Of a DNA stretch of 64,000 nucleotides, positions 54,468-64,000 are shown one piece after another. Both the position numbers and the translations under genes were made by a program. Source of the stretch: Nereocystis luetkeana (lineage: Eukaryota > Sar > Phaeophyceae > Laminariales > Laminariaceae); the NCBI GenBank assembly GCA_031213475.1, contig JARUPZ010000002.1, forward strand, positions 16,991,373 through 17,055,372, written 5' to 3'. The number at the start of each line of letters is the position of its first letter. The stretch's first letter is position 1. Under the pieces are notes generated by a model that searched no databases, was not told the DNA's origin, and worked only from the letters and a program-made list of their open reading frames with translations.

Positions 54468-54803
54468 TGGTTCAAGTGGTTAACCTCGAATTCTACTTGT
54501 TTGAGTCCTGGGTTCGAGCCCCAGGTGGGTCGGACTTTGACTTTATTTGCAAAAATAAGAAATAAAAAGGATTCAATTGTTGAGAGCGCCTTGCAGCGTG
54601 GGTAGGCACAATTCGATGCGAGTCGACGAGGGAAGAAAAGGTTGAAATCTTCTCGCGATAAAAATGAAGGCACGTACCGTAGCGGGAAGGGGGGAGAAGA
54701 GCCTGCTATGTGACCCCGGATCTGAGCTACGAGTTGGAAAGAGAGAGAGAACAAGATGTGCGAAGATAATGGATGGGATGAGAAAAAAAAAAAGAAAAAA
54801 AAA
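54468..54803 (+). mobile_element. SINE-A copy 3
   Basis: Full length, box A-like TGGTTCAAGTGG, box B GGTTCGAGCCCC, A-rich tail 54783-54803 with two G interruptions. The closest relative is copy 1. Confidence 0.93.
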
Positions 54804-54952
54804 GGGGCAATGTATGCTGGTACCAAGTACTAGGCAAGGAAAAAACCGAATGGTGCTCTTGGGCCGACGAGCGAGGTACGCACTTCGTAAAGGAGTGCAT
54901 CGTGGAATCGGGTTCACTGGAGGAAAATTTCGAGTTGGCCCTTTACAGGAGT

Positions 54953-55033
54953 CCATTTTGGGGGAGAAACAAATCGCACTTAGAATTTGAGTGGTTTTGT
55001 CCCCAAAACGGGACTGCAGTTTGCCCTAAAAGA
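54953..55033. mobile_element. MITE-2, right half
   Basis: TTTTGGGGGAGAAACAAATC... GAATTTGAGTGG, GTCCCCAAAACGGGACTGCA, then GCCCTAAAAG. The left terminus is lost. Confidence 0.6.
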
Positions 55034-55289
55034 ATTGAAGCATCTGGTATTGCACCAACTTTAGTCTGCAACTCCCTCAGAGTGGCATCGTCGGCAGCTG
55101 GGTTTTTGAGTACCAGGTAGTAGTCAGGTTGTGTTCACGAGAGTGACAGCAGGCCGTTTCCTGATAGCTGAAAGGTGTAATTGGGGTTTCCGTCGAAGTA
55201 GGAAGGCATGTTCAGTGAGACTAACTTTCTGACGGAGGCTAGGTTCTACTGCCTGATATCGGCCTTGCAGTCCTTCCTATTTGAACCCC

Positions 55290-55650
55290 GTCCGGTATGA
55301 CTGTAAGTCAGCGGGAGTGTCACGACTCCTACTAATGGGTAAGTGCCGATAGCCAACTAACTGACATTAGTCGGCAAGTCGGCTGCCAAAGCTAGCTGAC
55401 GGCCAGCCGACTCGCCGACTTAACTAATAAATCAAGCCTCCTCGGCCGCGGGGGTCCCCCGCCAAAAGAGGAAGAAAATGCATCCCGCATTCAACAATCC
55501 TTCCTACAAGTATGGAAAACCCAAGCAAGTCGGATAGTCGGCACCTCGTACGGAAAGCGGCCACGTATTAGTCCGACTAATAACTAGTTGGCGACTCAAG
55601 TCGTGCCGACTCGCAGTTCTACCGACGGGACTTCAGAGGGAAAGCATTGC
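55290..55650. repeat. Cluster of AGTCGGC / GCCGACT words
   Basis: At least ten copies of AGTCGG, CGACT or GCCGAC in both orientations within 360 bases (for example TTAGTCGGCAAGTCGGCTGC at 55367 and GACGGCCAGCCGACTCGCCG at 55399). Strong self-pairing is possible. This resembles the inside of a foldback element. Confidence 0.6.
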
Positions 55651-57462
55651 GAAAGGTAAAACGACGGTCACAGCAGCGGCCACAAGAAGCAGCAGCCCGA
55701 GATATCGGCGTACATTGTGTGTCCGAAGCTTGATGTAAGGAGCTGTAGCACCCGCGCGCAGCATGGCGATTCTTGTACTGCTGCAAGCTCTACCTACTAC
55801 AACTGCTGGACCGTATTAGACGGCTGATAGGGTCGCACCCATGTCTTTTTGGTCGCTATGCATGGATGGATCCCCAAATACTGCAGGAAAAAACCGTCGG
55901 GTGATTTAGCACTATTAATAGGTCGTACGCAAAATATATACCAGTACTAGGTATATGCGTAGTATCTCTAAGTTCACGTGAGATGCCTGTTTTGTTCACG
56001 ACCGACGGAATTAATTATTCACAGTCATGGGCTCTACCGACGGAACCTAATAGTTTAAGTTACCCAGAGGCAGAGAGAAGAGAAGAACGGCCACACCCGT
56101 ACCGTACCCCCTCCTAGCTTCTCGTGACAGGTGCCCAAGCAGAACACGGCACTGCTCGCTGCCGATTGATAGGCCTAGAGGCTAGGTCTACTGTTGTGGT
56201 TTCTCCCGCCCACCCGCCCCTTTCTTCTTTCGAGGGCGGATGGGACGGAGCGGCCACATGGTGCTGGCCACACCGTATTATACTTTTATTGCTATCTGTG
56301 ATTAACTGGTAGCGATTCGGGGCTCTCACCAGGAGAGTGGAGTTGGGGTATGTCAATGGTTTTCTACCATTGGGGGTCTCGGTCGTCCGGGACTGCGTTT
56401 GTTTGAGCCCCGGCCAGTCGGCTGGGGGGGGGAACTCCCGGTTACTGGCAGTACGATAGGCAACGAGAGTCAGCGGCCGGTGCCGTGGCTCTCATACCAC
56501 GCCAGTAGACTCCCCCCCCCGACATCGCAGAGAATAATAATAACATGACAATTCGAAGGATATACAACAAAATTGGTACTTTTCCTTCTCTCTTCATTTA
56601 TTTATTTTTGTTTCTTTCTTTCATTCTCTCCTTCAATTTTTTTTGGATCATCTTTCGTTTTTCTCTACTTCAAAAGTGTACCAAACATCTTGGTTGTTCG
56701 CGTGTACGATATGAAATATAAAATATTTTGTGCTTGCCCTATCCAGCACGATGGCGTATGAACAGCCATGCATTGTCTACTCTCCGTACGGCACTCTGAT
56801 TTACCTGAGGCGTATATCTGTGTCGTCGTTTGGTGGTCACAAAGCTTGTACAGCAGCAGTACCGGTTATCTCGTCATCTCTCTAAGAAGAAGAGGAACCA
56901 GCACATCACCATGGACACAGGGTGTACTGGATGTCGACAGGTGTAAGAACGGTTAAATGTGAAGAACGCACACAACACACACTCAAGCCACATGGTGCCT
57001 TCGATGCGGACACAGCAGAGCTCAACGTACAAGACGATGGAAGTTCCGAAAACATGAAAACATGCGTGATATACGTGGGCAGTTACACACACACGAAACA
57101 GTCGTAGGCCAGCGGCGCGTCCCATCTCAACGTTTACGACTGCTGCTGTTCACTGGTAGGTTTTACGTACGTGTGAGGGTCAGCGCATACTCAGTGGCTG
57201 CATTGGCTGCCGGCTGCACGTGGATCTTCACGACACCAACCACAGAGTAGAAACTCTTGTGTACCAGCGCCCAGGCACAGCGGTACGTACTACAGCAGTG
57301 CAACTTGTAGTACCAGGTACGTAGGAGCGTTGATTTCCATTCCAACATCAGATATTTTTCACCAGTTTCACCATGTTCTCGGGTACACTGACACACTGAC
57401 ACACGGACACGAACGCCTACTACAGGGAATAACTGCTACCTGTTACTTACAAAACAGCAGTA
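55651..57462. other. Intergenic, no gene seen
   Basis: An inverted pair of GGCACCGGCC/GGGG-like words lies near 56430-56520. TACCAGGTA at 57311, TATTAATA at 55912. No convincing exon. Confidence 0.3.
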
Positions 57463-57567
57463 TTACGGGGGACCATAGTTAATAGGACCTATGGTATACA
57501 TAAAAACCTATATATTTAACCATTTTTACTAACAATATTCGGTCCTATTAACTATGGTCCCCCGTAA
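57463..57567. mobile_element. MITE-1 copy (near consensus)
   Basis: 105 bp, TA on both sides (57461-57462, 57568-57569). It is the uninterrupted reference for the copy at 45730-45841: AACCTATATATTTAACC in its centre. Confidence 0.95.
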
Positions 57568-57962
57568 TAGTAGTTGCACGACCCTCGGCAACACAATCCT
57601 GAGGTCGGCCCCGGGTCGGTGCCTCGATTGTGTAACATGTAAATACTGCTGCTGCTCTTGTTGCCGTTGGCTGCTGATATAATCCCGGCGTGTGTCCGTA
57701 CAGCCGTACAGATTACCGACCACCAACCTTTACGTACGTACCTGGTACTGCTGTAGTGACAAAGTCCAGTCCCACAAGGCACACGACAGCACACTTTTGA
57801 CGATTACGATTTCAAGCGAGGCAACGGAACCCACGGGGCCTTCATAAAATACATCCCCTGCAAAACTCATCACGCCTGCATCCAGAGGTGTTTTCCGGGC
57901 AAGGGGAAAACCCACTCTGTCATCTCCGCGCTCGTCCACACCCCAGGGAGGCATTGACTAAC

Positions 57963-58587
57963 CTTGCTTCTTATGCTTGTTCTTCTTCTTTCCGCACCCC
58001 ATCCGTCTGGAGAGAAAACGGAACGCGAAAAACAGCATTCCGAGACGACCGCACCCGAACGTGCCTGGTCCGACATGACTGCCCCTCATCCTCGGGCCCT
58101 TTCCGCCACCTTTGCTGTAGACCCCCCCTCCGTGGTCCACGCCATGACCGGCCCTCCTCCCTCCCTTACCCGCGCCTTTGCCCCTCCCTCCTCCTCCTCG
58201 TCCTCCTCGTCCTCCTCGTCCTCCTCTACCTTTCCCTCCTTTCCCCCTCCCCCCTTTGTTGTTTCCCCCGCCATTGTGCTGATTGCCTCCCTTGTTGTTG
58301 TTGTTGTTGTTGTTGCTCTGGTGCGCGGCCGCGGGGGCGGCGGCGTCACCTTTTACGGGAACGGCAACCGCAACGGATGGTTGCGACTCCTTCTCCATTG
58401 CGCACGATGCAATCGCTCGCCACGAAGATACTACTACTGGCTGTTGTGCTGCTGTGCAAGGTAGTTGGTTACAGCAGTTCACAGCAGCAGCGGCAGCAGC
58501 AGTAGCAGACGGATGAACTTTACCAAGGAGTTCATGGGACTTGAAGTAGCGTTTTTTTTCACGAAAAGGGTCGGGGGTAGGGGACAA
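57963..58587 (-). CDS. Candidate RGG-rich (RNA-binding type) protein exon
   Basis: Minus-strand open frame of about 208 codons from ATG 58587 to a donor-like CAAG/GTTAGT (57962-57957). From the N-terminus: HELLGKVHPSATAAAAAAVN, an Ala-rich stretch, seven Asn, then about 60 residues of RGG/GKGGRG repeats, GSHVGPGTFGCGRLG, and a basic tail GCGKKKNKHKKQ. RGG boxes bind RNA and are methylated on Arg in many nucleolar and mRNP proteins (for example fibrillarin-like N-termini). I see no catalytic domain. Part of the repeat comes from GAG/CCT microsatellite, so chance expansion of a shorter frame is possible. The true 5' end may be an acceptor near 58540. Confidence 0.42.
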
Positions 58588-58791
58588 AGTTCTTGTTTGA
58601 ATTTTTTGAGAATCGAATGCATGTACAATGATGTACTCCGGACATACTCCCTTGTCTGGTACGAGTATTCTGTATTTATGTGGACTTGGTGCTTAGCGTA
58701 CAGCTTTTCGCTGCTCTTCCCCCCCAGCAGGAAACAGAACACTCCATGGAACGAACTTCCGGTACGTTTGCTCAGCACGCCTCTATGCCTA
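58588..58791. other. Spacer, no gene seen
   Basis: Unique sequence between the RGG frame and a SINE-A copy. Confidence 0.35.
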
Positions 58792-59143
58792 TATTTTTTT
58801 ATTTATTTTTTTTGCTCATCCCATTCATTATCTTCGCACATCTTCTTCTCTCTCTCCTTCCAACTCGTAACTCAGATCCGGGGTCACATAGCAGGCTCTT
58901 CTACCCCCTTCCCGCTACGGTACGTGCCTTCATTTTTATCGCGAGAAGATTTCAGCATTTTCTTCCCTCGTCGACTCGCATCGAATTGTGCCTACCCACG
59001 CTGCAAGGCGCTCTCAACAATTGAATCCTTTTTTTTTTTTTTTTTTTTTCAAATAAAGTCGAAGTCCGACCCACCTGGGGCTCGAACCCAGGACTCAAAC
59101 ACAAGTAGAATTCGAGGTTAACCACTTGAACCACCGGGGCGAC
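58792..59143 (-). mobile_element. SINE-A copy 4 (full length)
   Basis: T-rich tail 58792-58813, body, long T run 59029-59050 where other copies have an A-rich spacer, then box B (GGGGCTCGAACCC on the plus strand) and box A. It ends at GACC, reading GTCGCCCCGG on the minus strand. Confidence 0.92.
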
Positions 59144-60292
59144 CGGCTATATATCGAATATCGAGGGCAAACGCGCAAAGCATCATCACAGGCGGCCATC
59201 CCTTTGGAAGAATTTCGGAATCCGAAAAATCGATCCGAAGCTGTCATATATATGTGCTCCACCGCCACGCGTGCTTTCGCCTGTTTTCGACCAGGGGTCC
59301 GGCAGGATCGGGCTCGCTTTTCTTAGAACACTTGCGGCGCTTTGGTGAGACTTCAGACCCGCTTTTTTCTTCAGCAGGGGCGTCGTACGGAGTTTGAGAA
59401 ATAAAAACGGGAAGAGGCTACCAGATAATATATACCCTCGGGTATATACCGGTATCGACGACTATCTATGGCTTCTTTTTAGGATCAATCGCGTCCGAAA
59501 CCCATTCAGCGGAATGGTAACATCGTAGTAGGGCAGTGAAGCAGAGGCAAAGCTACAGGTCCAAGGTGTGTGATGCAAAGTGCAAACCTCGTTTCAAATA
59601 TCAAAATCTTCGAGGAAACTCGCTGTAATTATTTATTTTCCGGTTTGGAAATGCTATCTGATGACCAAAACAATTAAATAACTTGACCTCGGTTTCAATT
59701 TAATTATTTCGTACTGGAAATAGAGGTAATTATTTATTTTCCGTCTTCGGTCTTCGGGCACATGAAATGGAAACTGCAGTATATACGTATCGACATTTTT
59801 TCGAAAAGAAATCGCAAACGGCGTGGGATGCCTCTCGCGAGATGGCTGGTGGGACTTCCAGAAAAGCCGGCCCGATATAGGCCGGTTCCTTCGGTCAAAG
59901 ATGCCTGCGAAGGTTCTGACGTCTCATTTTTCAAGGTTTCAAAATCAGTTTGGTATAAGAGATGGCCCACAGCTGACGTGTGACGTGTGACATACTAAGT
60001 ATTTTTTTCGACGTAGTAAGTAAGCAGCAGCAGCAGCAGTCAGTCGTAGCAACACGTATACCTGGTACAATAGGAGGGCAAGCTCACCAAAAAGAAGAGA
60101 AAAAATCGACGCGTTTTGGGTTGCCTTATTTGCTCGATCGAATCGTCCGGCCATTTTGACCTACGGATTGTAGTTTGCCACACTTTTATTGTGGCCGGGA
60201 CGAGGAGGTTGGCGGGGTGTCGAAAGTCCCGAGAGGCGCGGAATGACAGTGAGCAGGTTTCGGTATTTAATACGGAGTACGAAGTTACTAGT
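59144..60292. other. Intergenic, no gene seen
   Basis: A tandem-like pair of TAATTATTTATTTTCCG words (59626 and 59727). TACCTGGTA at 60059. No convincing exon. Confidence 0.3.
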
Positions 60293-60626
60293 TTTTTTGT
60301 TTTTTTTTTTAACATCACTTTTACTTTCCAGCCTAGCTCGTAGGAGGTTTTACCCTCGGCGATCTTCTGGACAAGCCGTGGTCACAGGTGTTGTCCCTTC
60401 TCCCCCCCGGCACGTGTGCCTTTTTTTTGTCGCGCACAGGGTTCAGCATTCTCACTGCTCGTCGATTTTCATTCAATGTAGCTAACTCACGCTCTCGCGC
60501 TTTTCGCTGATCATTTTTTTTATGCAAGAAAAAGTCCCTACGAGCATGCACTCGGTGAGACTTGAACCCACGAAAATGATCTTGATAGGCACGCGGATCA
60601 CCTACCAAGCCACCGGGGACGCCGGC
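60293..60626 (-). mobile_element. SINE-B, full-length copy
   Basis: On the minus strand: CCGGCGTCCCCGGTGGCTTG, box A-like GGCTTGGTAGGTG, box B GTGGGTTCAAGTCTC, CTCGTAGGGAC, body, GAGGGTAAAACCTCC and an A-rich tail (T run 60295-60315 on the plus strand). A tRNA-derived SINE distinct from SINE-A, though the CCCCGGTGG start is shared. Confidence 0.88.
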
Positions 60627-61632
60627 ATTTCTTATGGAGGACAACTGCTCTATTAATGGGAGCACACTTATCGCTCAGGACGTGTATACGCATGTCTGCC
60701 CGCCAACTAAGTTCTCGCAAAATTGGAATCACCAAAATCACAAGCAGGCGCGATATTATGACTATTCATAGCACCAGAGGTTTGTTCTTGCGATGAACCT
60801 CTGATTGCCCAGGAGGGTGATCAGCAGTTAATAGCGCGTCCGGTCGAGGTGTCCTCCAGAAACATGGTGCGTCGTAGGCGGCTCGTCATTCCCAAGGAAC
60901 GTCTCCTGGCCTTCGAGAAATCAGCGCCACGTGACATGTCTCGTTGATTGTGTGTCACAAATCAACGACCGGGAACCGAGGTCAGAGGCGGCTAAATACG
61001 TAGCGCCTGCCATCCCTTTTGTCCTCCACAACTATATCGTGCCCCCCCCTTCGACAACTACAGGAACCCGAATGGAGAGCGGCACAGCTATGCTACTGCT
61101 GCAGCTTGTTCGGGGGTCTGCTGTATTCAGCCTTGCAACTGGGGGAAGCCGGAGTGAACGCCGCTTGACCTAACATCAACTCGGTCCATGAGCGGAAAAG
61201 AAAAAGACTTGACAAAAAAAAACAATTTTACACAGTGTCTGGACGCGCGGATTACGGCCCAAGACACCATACCACACACCCCTAACCGCATCACACGCGC
61301 AAGGCTCCACATATGACAAACACACGCAAAATAATTCGCTCAAACACACCCAAAATGAGACTGGCTCTGCACGCCAACAGACAGGGGACACCGATTGTGT
61401 TTCGCTGCCACTACCATAAGAAGTGTAACGAGAACCGTCGCCACAGGCGGGGTGCAGTCCAGTCAACCCGCAATTACCGTAATCAGTACGGCGTGATATT
61501 TCAAGACTCATCGTTCTCTGCATTGCGCTGAGGTATGATAACGATTTGATACCGCTTGCAGCGCGTGAACAGATCGGCCGAGACATTTTCTGCGGCCTGA
61601 GGTCCACTGCTGGGCGATCGCATCGTCTTTAA
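60627..61632. other. No gene assigned
   Basis: Plus-strand frames at 60931-61173 and 61313-61531 are open with moderate protein-like composition but no domain or reliable splice sites. Confidence 0.25.
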
Positions 61633-61722
61633 CCCCTTTAGCACCGCACTCCCATATGTGGGGACAATTCACTCTAATTATAAGTAGTTTGTCCCCAAAA
61701 CGGGACTGGGGTCCTAAGAGGG
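61633..61722. mobile_element. MITE-2 copy with clean TTAA on both sides
   Basis: TTAA at 61629-61632 and 61723-61726. CCCCTTTAGCACCGCACTCC to GGACTGGGGTCCTAAGAGGG. One of the best examples of the TTAA target duplication. Confidence 0.92.
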
Positions 61723-62832
61723 TTAATAGCAGCCAAAAGAAGACCAAACCGCGACACAAAAAAAAGGAGAAAACAAAAATATTCGCCCCACCCTCGCCAC
61801 GAAAACCAAACATCTACAGAGCAGGGGCACGCTCCGAGACTCAAACACAAGACATGCTCCAATACTGCTATTAAAAAAACATATGGTCCCCACGTACACG
61901 AGGGCTAAGTTACCGATGTGATCCCAGCAAGGCACCAGCGGACGCGGCACCAAGACACGCCATTTCCTCGTAGCTAAAAACATAACCGCAATGCCTAACA
62001 CACCTTTTTAATTTTCATGCAATACACGATCACTTTTTGCATAGCGACGCAATTGATTAGGGAGAGCCTCGCCGCCGCTGCCGCCCCTCCTCCGTCACTG
62101 CCCTCCCCTCCCTCTCCCAAGGCAGCGATGCTCTCTGCTCGCACGAAGCTGAGATACAAAACATGATATGAACATCTACCGCAGCCATCGCCGCGCCGCG
62201 CTAATCATCTCCCGTCGGTGGGGGCGTCTAAGCGCGGCATTTGCTCCCTGTTCTTGACTGCAGTCTCACAAAACTCGAGGTGTCTCTCCAAGGATCCCAC
62301 GCGCTCCGCTAAGGTTGATAGCTTGTAGCGCACGGACACCTCAAACTCGTTCAAAAACTTGGTGATCTGTTCACGTGTTCCCGAAGGTTAGCGGGGCGGG
62401 GAGGGGAGGGGGGGGGGGTAGACGGGGGGGGGGGGGGGGGATTGGAGAGCACGAAAGCCAACATGCACCGGGGGGGATCAGCGTCGGAGAGATCGCCGTT
62501 GTCGATTTGTCGTGTTGACTTCGCTGAGTTATGGTCTCCGTGAGGTCGCTGATGGATGACCCAAATACCAATGCTGCGAGCAACATACCAGGTAGGTGAC
62601 ACATCCACGGTTTGCAGACACTTATTAATACGTACCACGGAAAGGTAGTTGTTATTACTGTAGTAGTGATATACGGGCTTAAGACCTATGCCAATGGAAA
62701 CGGGAAGTTCAAAACTTTTTTTTCAAATATATTGCTTTCAAAGAACAGCCGAAAAATTCCTCGTACCGCCGCTATGGGAAAAAAAGAGAAAAATGTTTGA
62801 TTTTTCTTTTTTTTTTTCCCCAACTGCTGCAG
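61723..62832. other. No gene assigned
   Basis: G runs at 62410-62442 form the centre of a G-rich tract. TACCAGGTA at 62586, TATTAATA at 62624. Nothing coding recognised. Confidence 0.3.
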
Positions 62833-63193
62833 GCGGCGCTATTTGTTTTTTCTGGTTGCAAATTGTCAACACGGTGATAGAAACCAGCTCGTGCGACGAT
62901 CGACGCTCGATCTCGACATAGACTCAACCCACGGCCAACCCGCTCGGTATCTGGCAAGGCCAACGAATATAGATGACGGTCTCGAAGATAACAGGTGGAT
63001 CCGTGGTCTAGGGGGCGAGAGCTTGCCGGCGGCGTCCTACGGTATCGTCCCAAACCTGAAAAAAAAACTATTTTTTGCCATTCGAGACGGATGGAGAACT
63101 TTTGTCTTCTGTTTTGTGCACACCAGCGGCCAAATGTTTTTTTTTATCATACGCCTGGTCCGCTCCCGCCACATGACACCGGCCATGGTGTGA
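62833..63193 (+). CDS. Candidate exon, unknown protein
   Basis: A very good acceptor: a T run, then CCCCAACTGCTGCAG. The frame starting one base in is open for about 120 codons: LVRRSTLDLDIDSTHGQPAR, then NIDDGLEDNRWIRGLGGESL, to a stop at 63193. A different frame is open from 62995 to 63324 and a third from 63393, so several exons or frameshifts may be present. No domain recognised. Confidence 0.35.
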
Positions 63194-63903
63194 AGACGGT
63201 GACCCTAGGGTGGGTCGGAGCCCCTAATGAGCGCATTCTGTTCAGAATTCATGACGCAGTCATTGGTATTGTTGGCCCAACATCGGCCCCAGATTTGCTT
63301 TTTTCGGGGTTTTTCAAAAGTTAAGAACTTTTTATTTATTCTTCTAAACGTGCCCATAGGAAGCGTGTTCTATTTTTTTTTGGAGGGTATCTTTGAAATT
63401 CAAACTTTTTATTGATACTTCGCTGTCCCATTGGCATAGGTCTAAGTCGGCCAGTTTTAGTATTACACCGATGGTGTGTCGGAAGAGGGCGCTATTCTCC
63501 CTGGCACCTGATACCGAACACACCATACTGCTGTTTGACCCCGCCCCGAGCCTGGGGTCGCATTGCTGCAAAGGTGAAAGAAAATCACGAGGTTGCATTT
63601 ACTTGGTACCTGGTATATACTCACAAGCATTGTGAATGTTCGTCTTCTAAAAACATGGTGAATGTTTGTTTTCTAGTACCGAGTTAGGGGGGCGCATCTG
63701 GGGAGGAACGATAGGCACCTTCAAGAAGTCTTTCACGGGCGAAACTTCTCAGCCACGAGGCGTAGCGATCACAACGGCAGCCATGCGCATATGAAAACTG
63801 TCCGCCCACTTCTGCATCTTTGCTGCAATCGTCAGTATTCTGGTAACATTTCGTCTCTTCGCGATCGGCGATCATAGCATACCAAGCGATGCTGTTTTTG
63901 CTG
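63194..63903. other. Possible further coding sequence, unresolved
   Basis: Open plus-strand frames at 63140-63324 and 63393-63635 have natural composition. TACCTGGTA at 63607 lies inside the second. No reliable splice sites. Confidence 0.25.
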
Positions 63904-63962
63904 TACTCACATCAACTCATGTCCAAAATGTTGAGTCCGTGGTCACAGGACAGGCTCCCAAA
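63904..63962 (+). repeat. Repeat T copy
   Basis: TACTCACATCAACTCATGTC, then TTGAGTCCGTGGTCACAGGA and CAGGCTCCC, matching 511-580 and 45010-45060. Confidence 0.62.
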
Positions 63963-64000
63963 ACTGGGGCGGAAGAACGAAGAAAACCTCAGGGAAAAAA

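Noticed and set aside
480-63615. TACCAGGTA as a transcription factor site or methylation motif
   Set aside because: It lies inside MITEs, microsatellite surroundings and empty intergenic DNA with no relation to gene starts, and sister copies lack it cleanly. A scar explains this better, though a binding role is not excluded.
1-64000. An autonomous retrotransposon or transposase gene
   Set aside because: I saw no reverse transcriptase, integrase or DDE transposase motif in any frame; all elements found are non-autonomous.

Overview
This is eukaryotic nuclear DNA from a large, repeat-rich, gene-poor genome. Coding segments are broken by GT-AG introns. Two tRNA-headed SINE families and at least three families of small inverted-repeat (MITE-like) DNA transposons are dispersed through the window. 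There are long C/G homopolymers, many microsatellites and a short internal run of CCCTAA-type telomeric repeat. I saw no operons, rRNA, CRISPR array or prokaryotic signal. The species cannot be named from the sequence. A large protist or algal genome, for example a brown alga, would fit, but that is a guess. Layout: (i) 1-4.2 kb holds the 3' part of a minus-strand RNA-binding protein gene; four phase-0 exons join into one RRM domain. (ii) 4.2-17.3 kb is intergenic: SINE-B and MITE-1 copies, a 380-base C-rich tract, a 291-bp unit repeated three times, TAG/ATCC/CATA microsatellites and a SINE-A copy. (iii) 18.3-22.2 kb has coding character on both strands: a minus-strand candidate gene at about 19.7-20.5 kb and a plus-strand candidate at 21.4-22.2 kb, neither assigned to a family. 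(iv) 23-36 kb is mostly repeats, including a minisatellite of roughly 58 bp units bracketed by MITE-2 copies and a diverged duplication in which one copy has gained a MITE-1. (v) 37.17-40.3 kb (perhaps to 40.85 or 43.07 kb) holds the longest gene model, a plus-strand multi-exon gene of unknown function with cysteine pairs and a coiled coil. (vi) 43-64 kb is dense nested repeat with a few candidate exons: 50.5-51.0 kb, a minus-strand RGG-rich protein at 58 kb, and 62.8-63.2 kb. There is no sign that these genes work together. The most interesting signal is not a gene. The 9-mer TACC(A/T)GGTA occurs about 41 times by hand count, against roughly 0.5 expected by chance. Comparing duplicated copies shows it sitting where the sister copy has only TA. 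A second word, TATTAATA, is also about 20-fold over-represented. It is exactly what remains if MITE-1 (target TA, ends TT...AA) excises and leaves two bases from each end. I interpret both words as transposon excision footprints, re-targeted in chains because each footprint supplies two TA sites. The element that would produce TACCWGGTA is not recognisable in this window.
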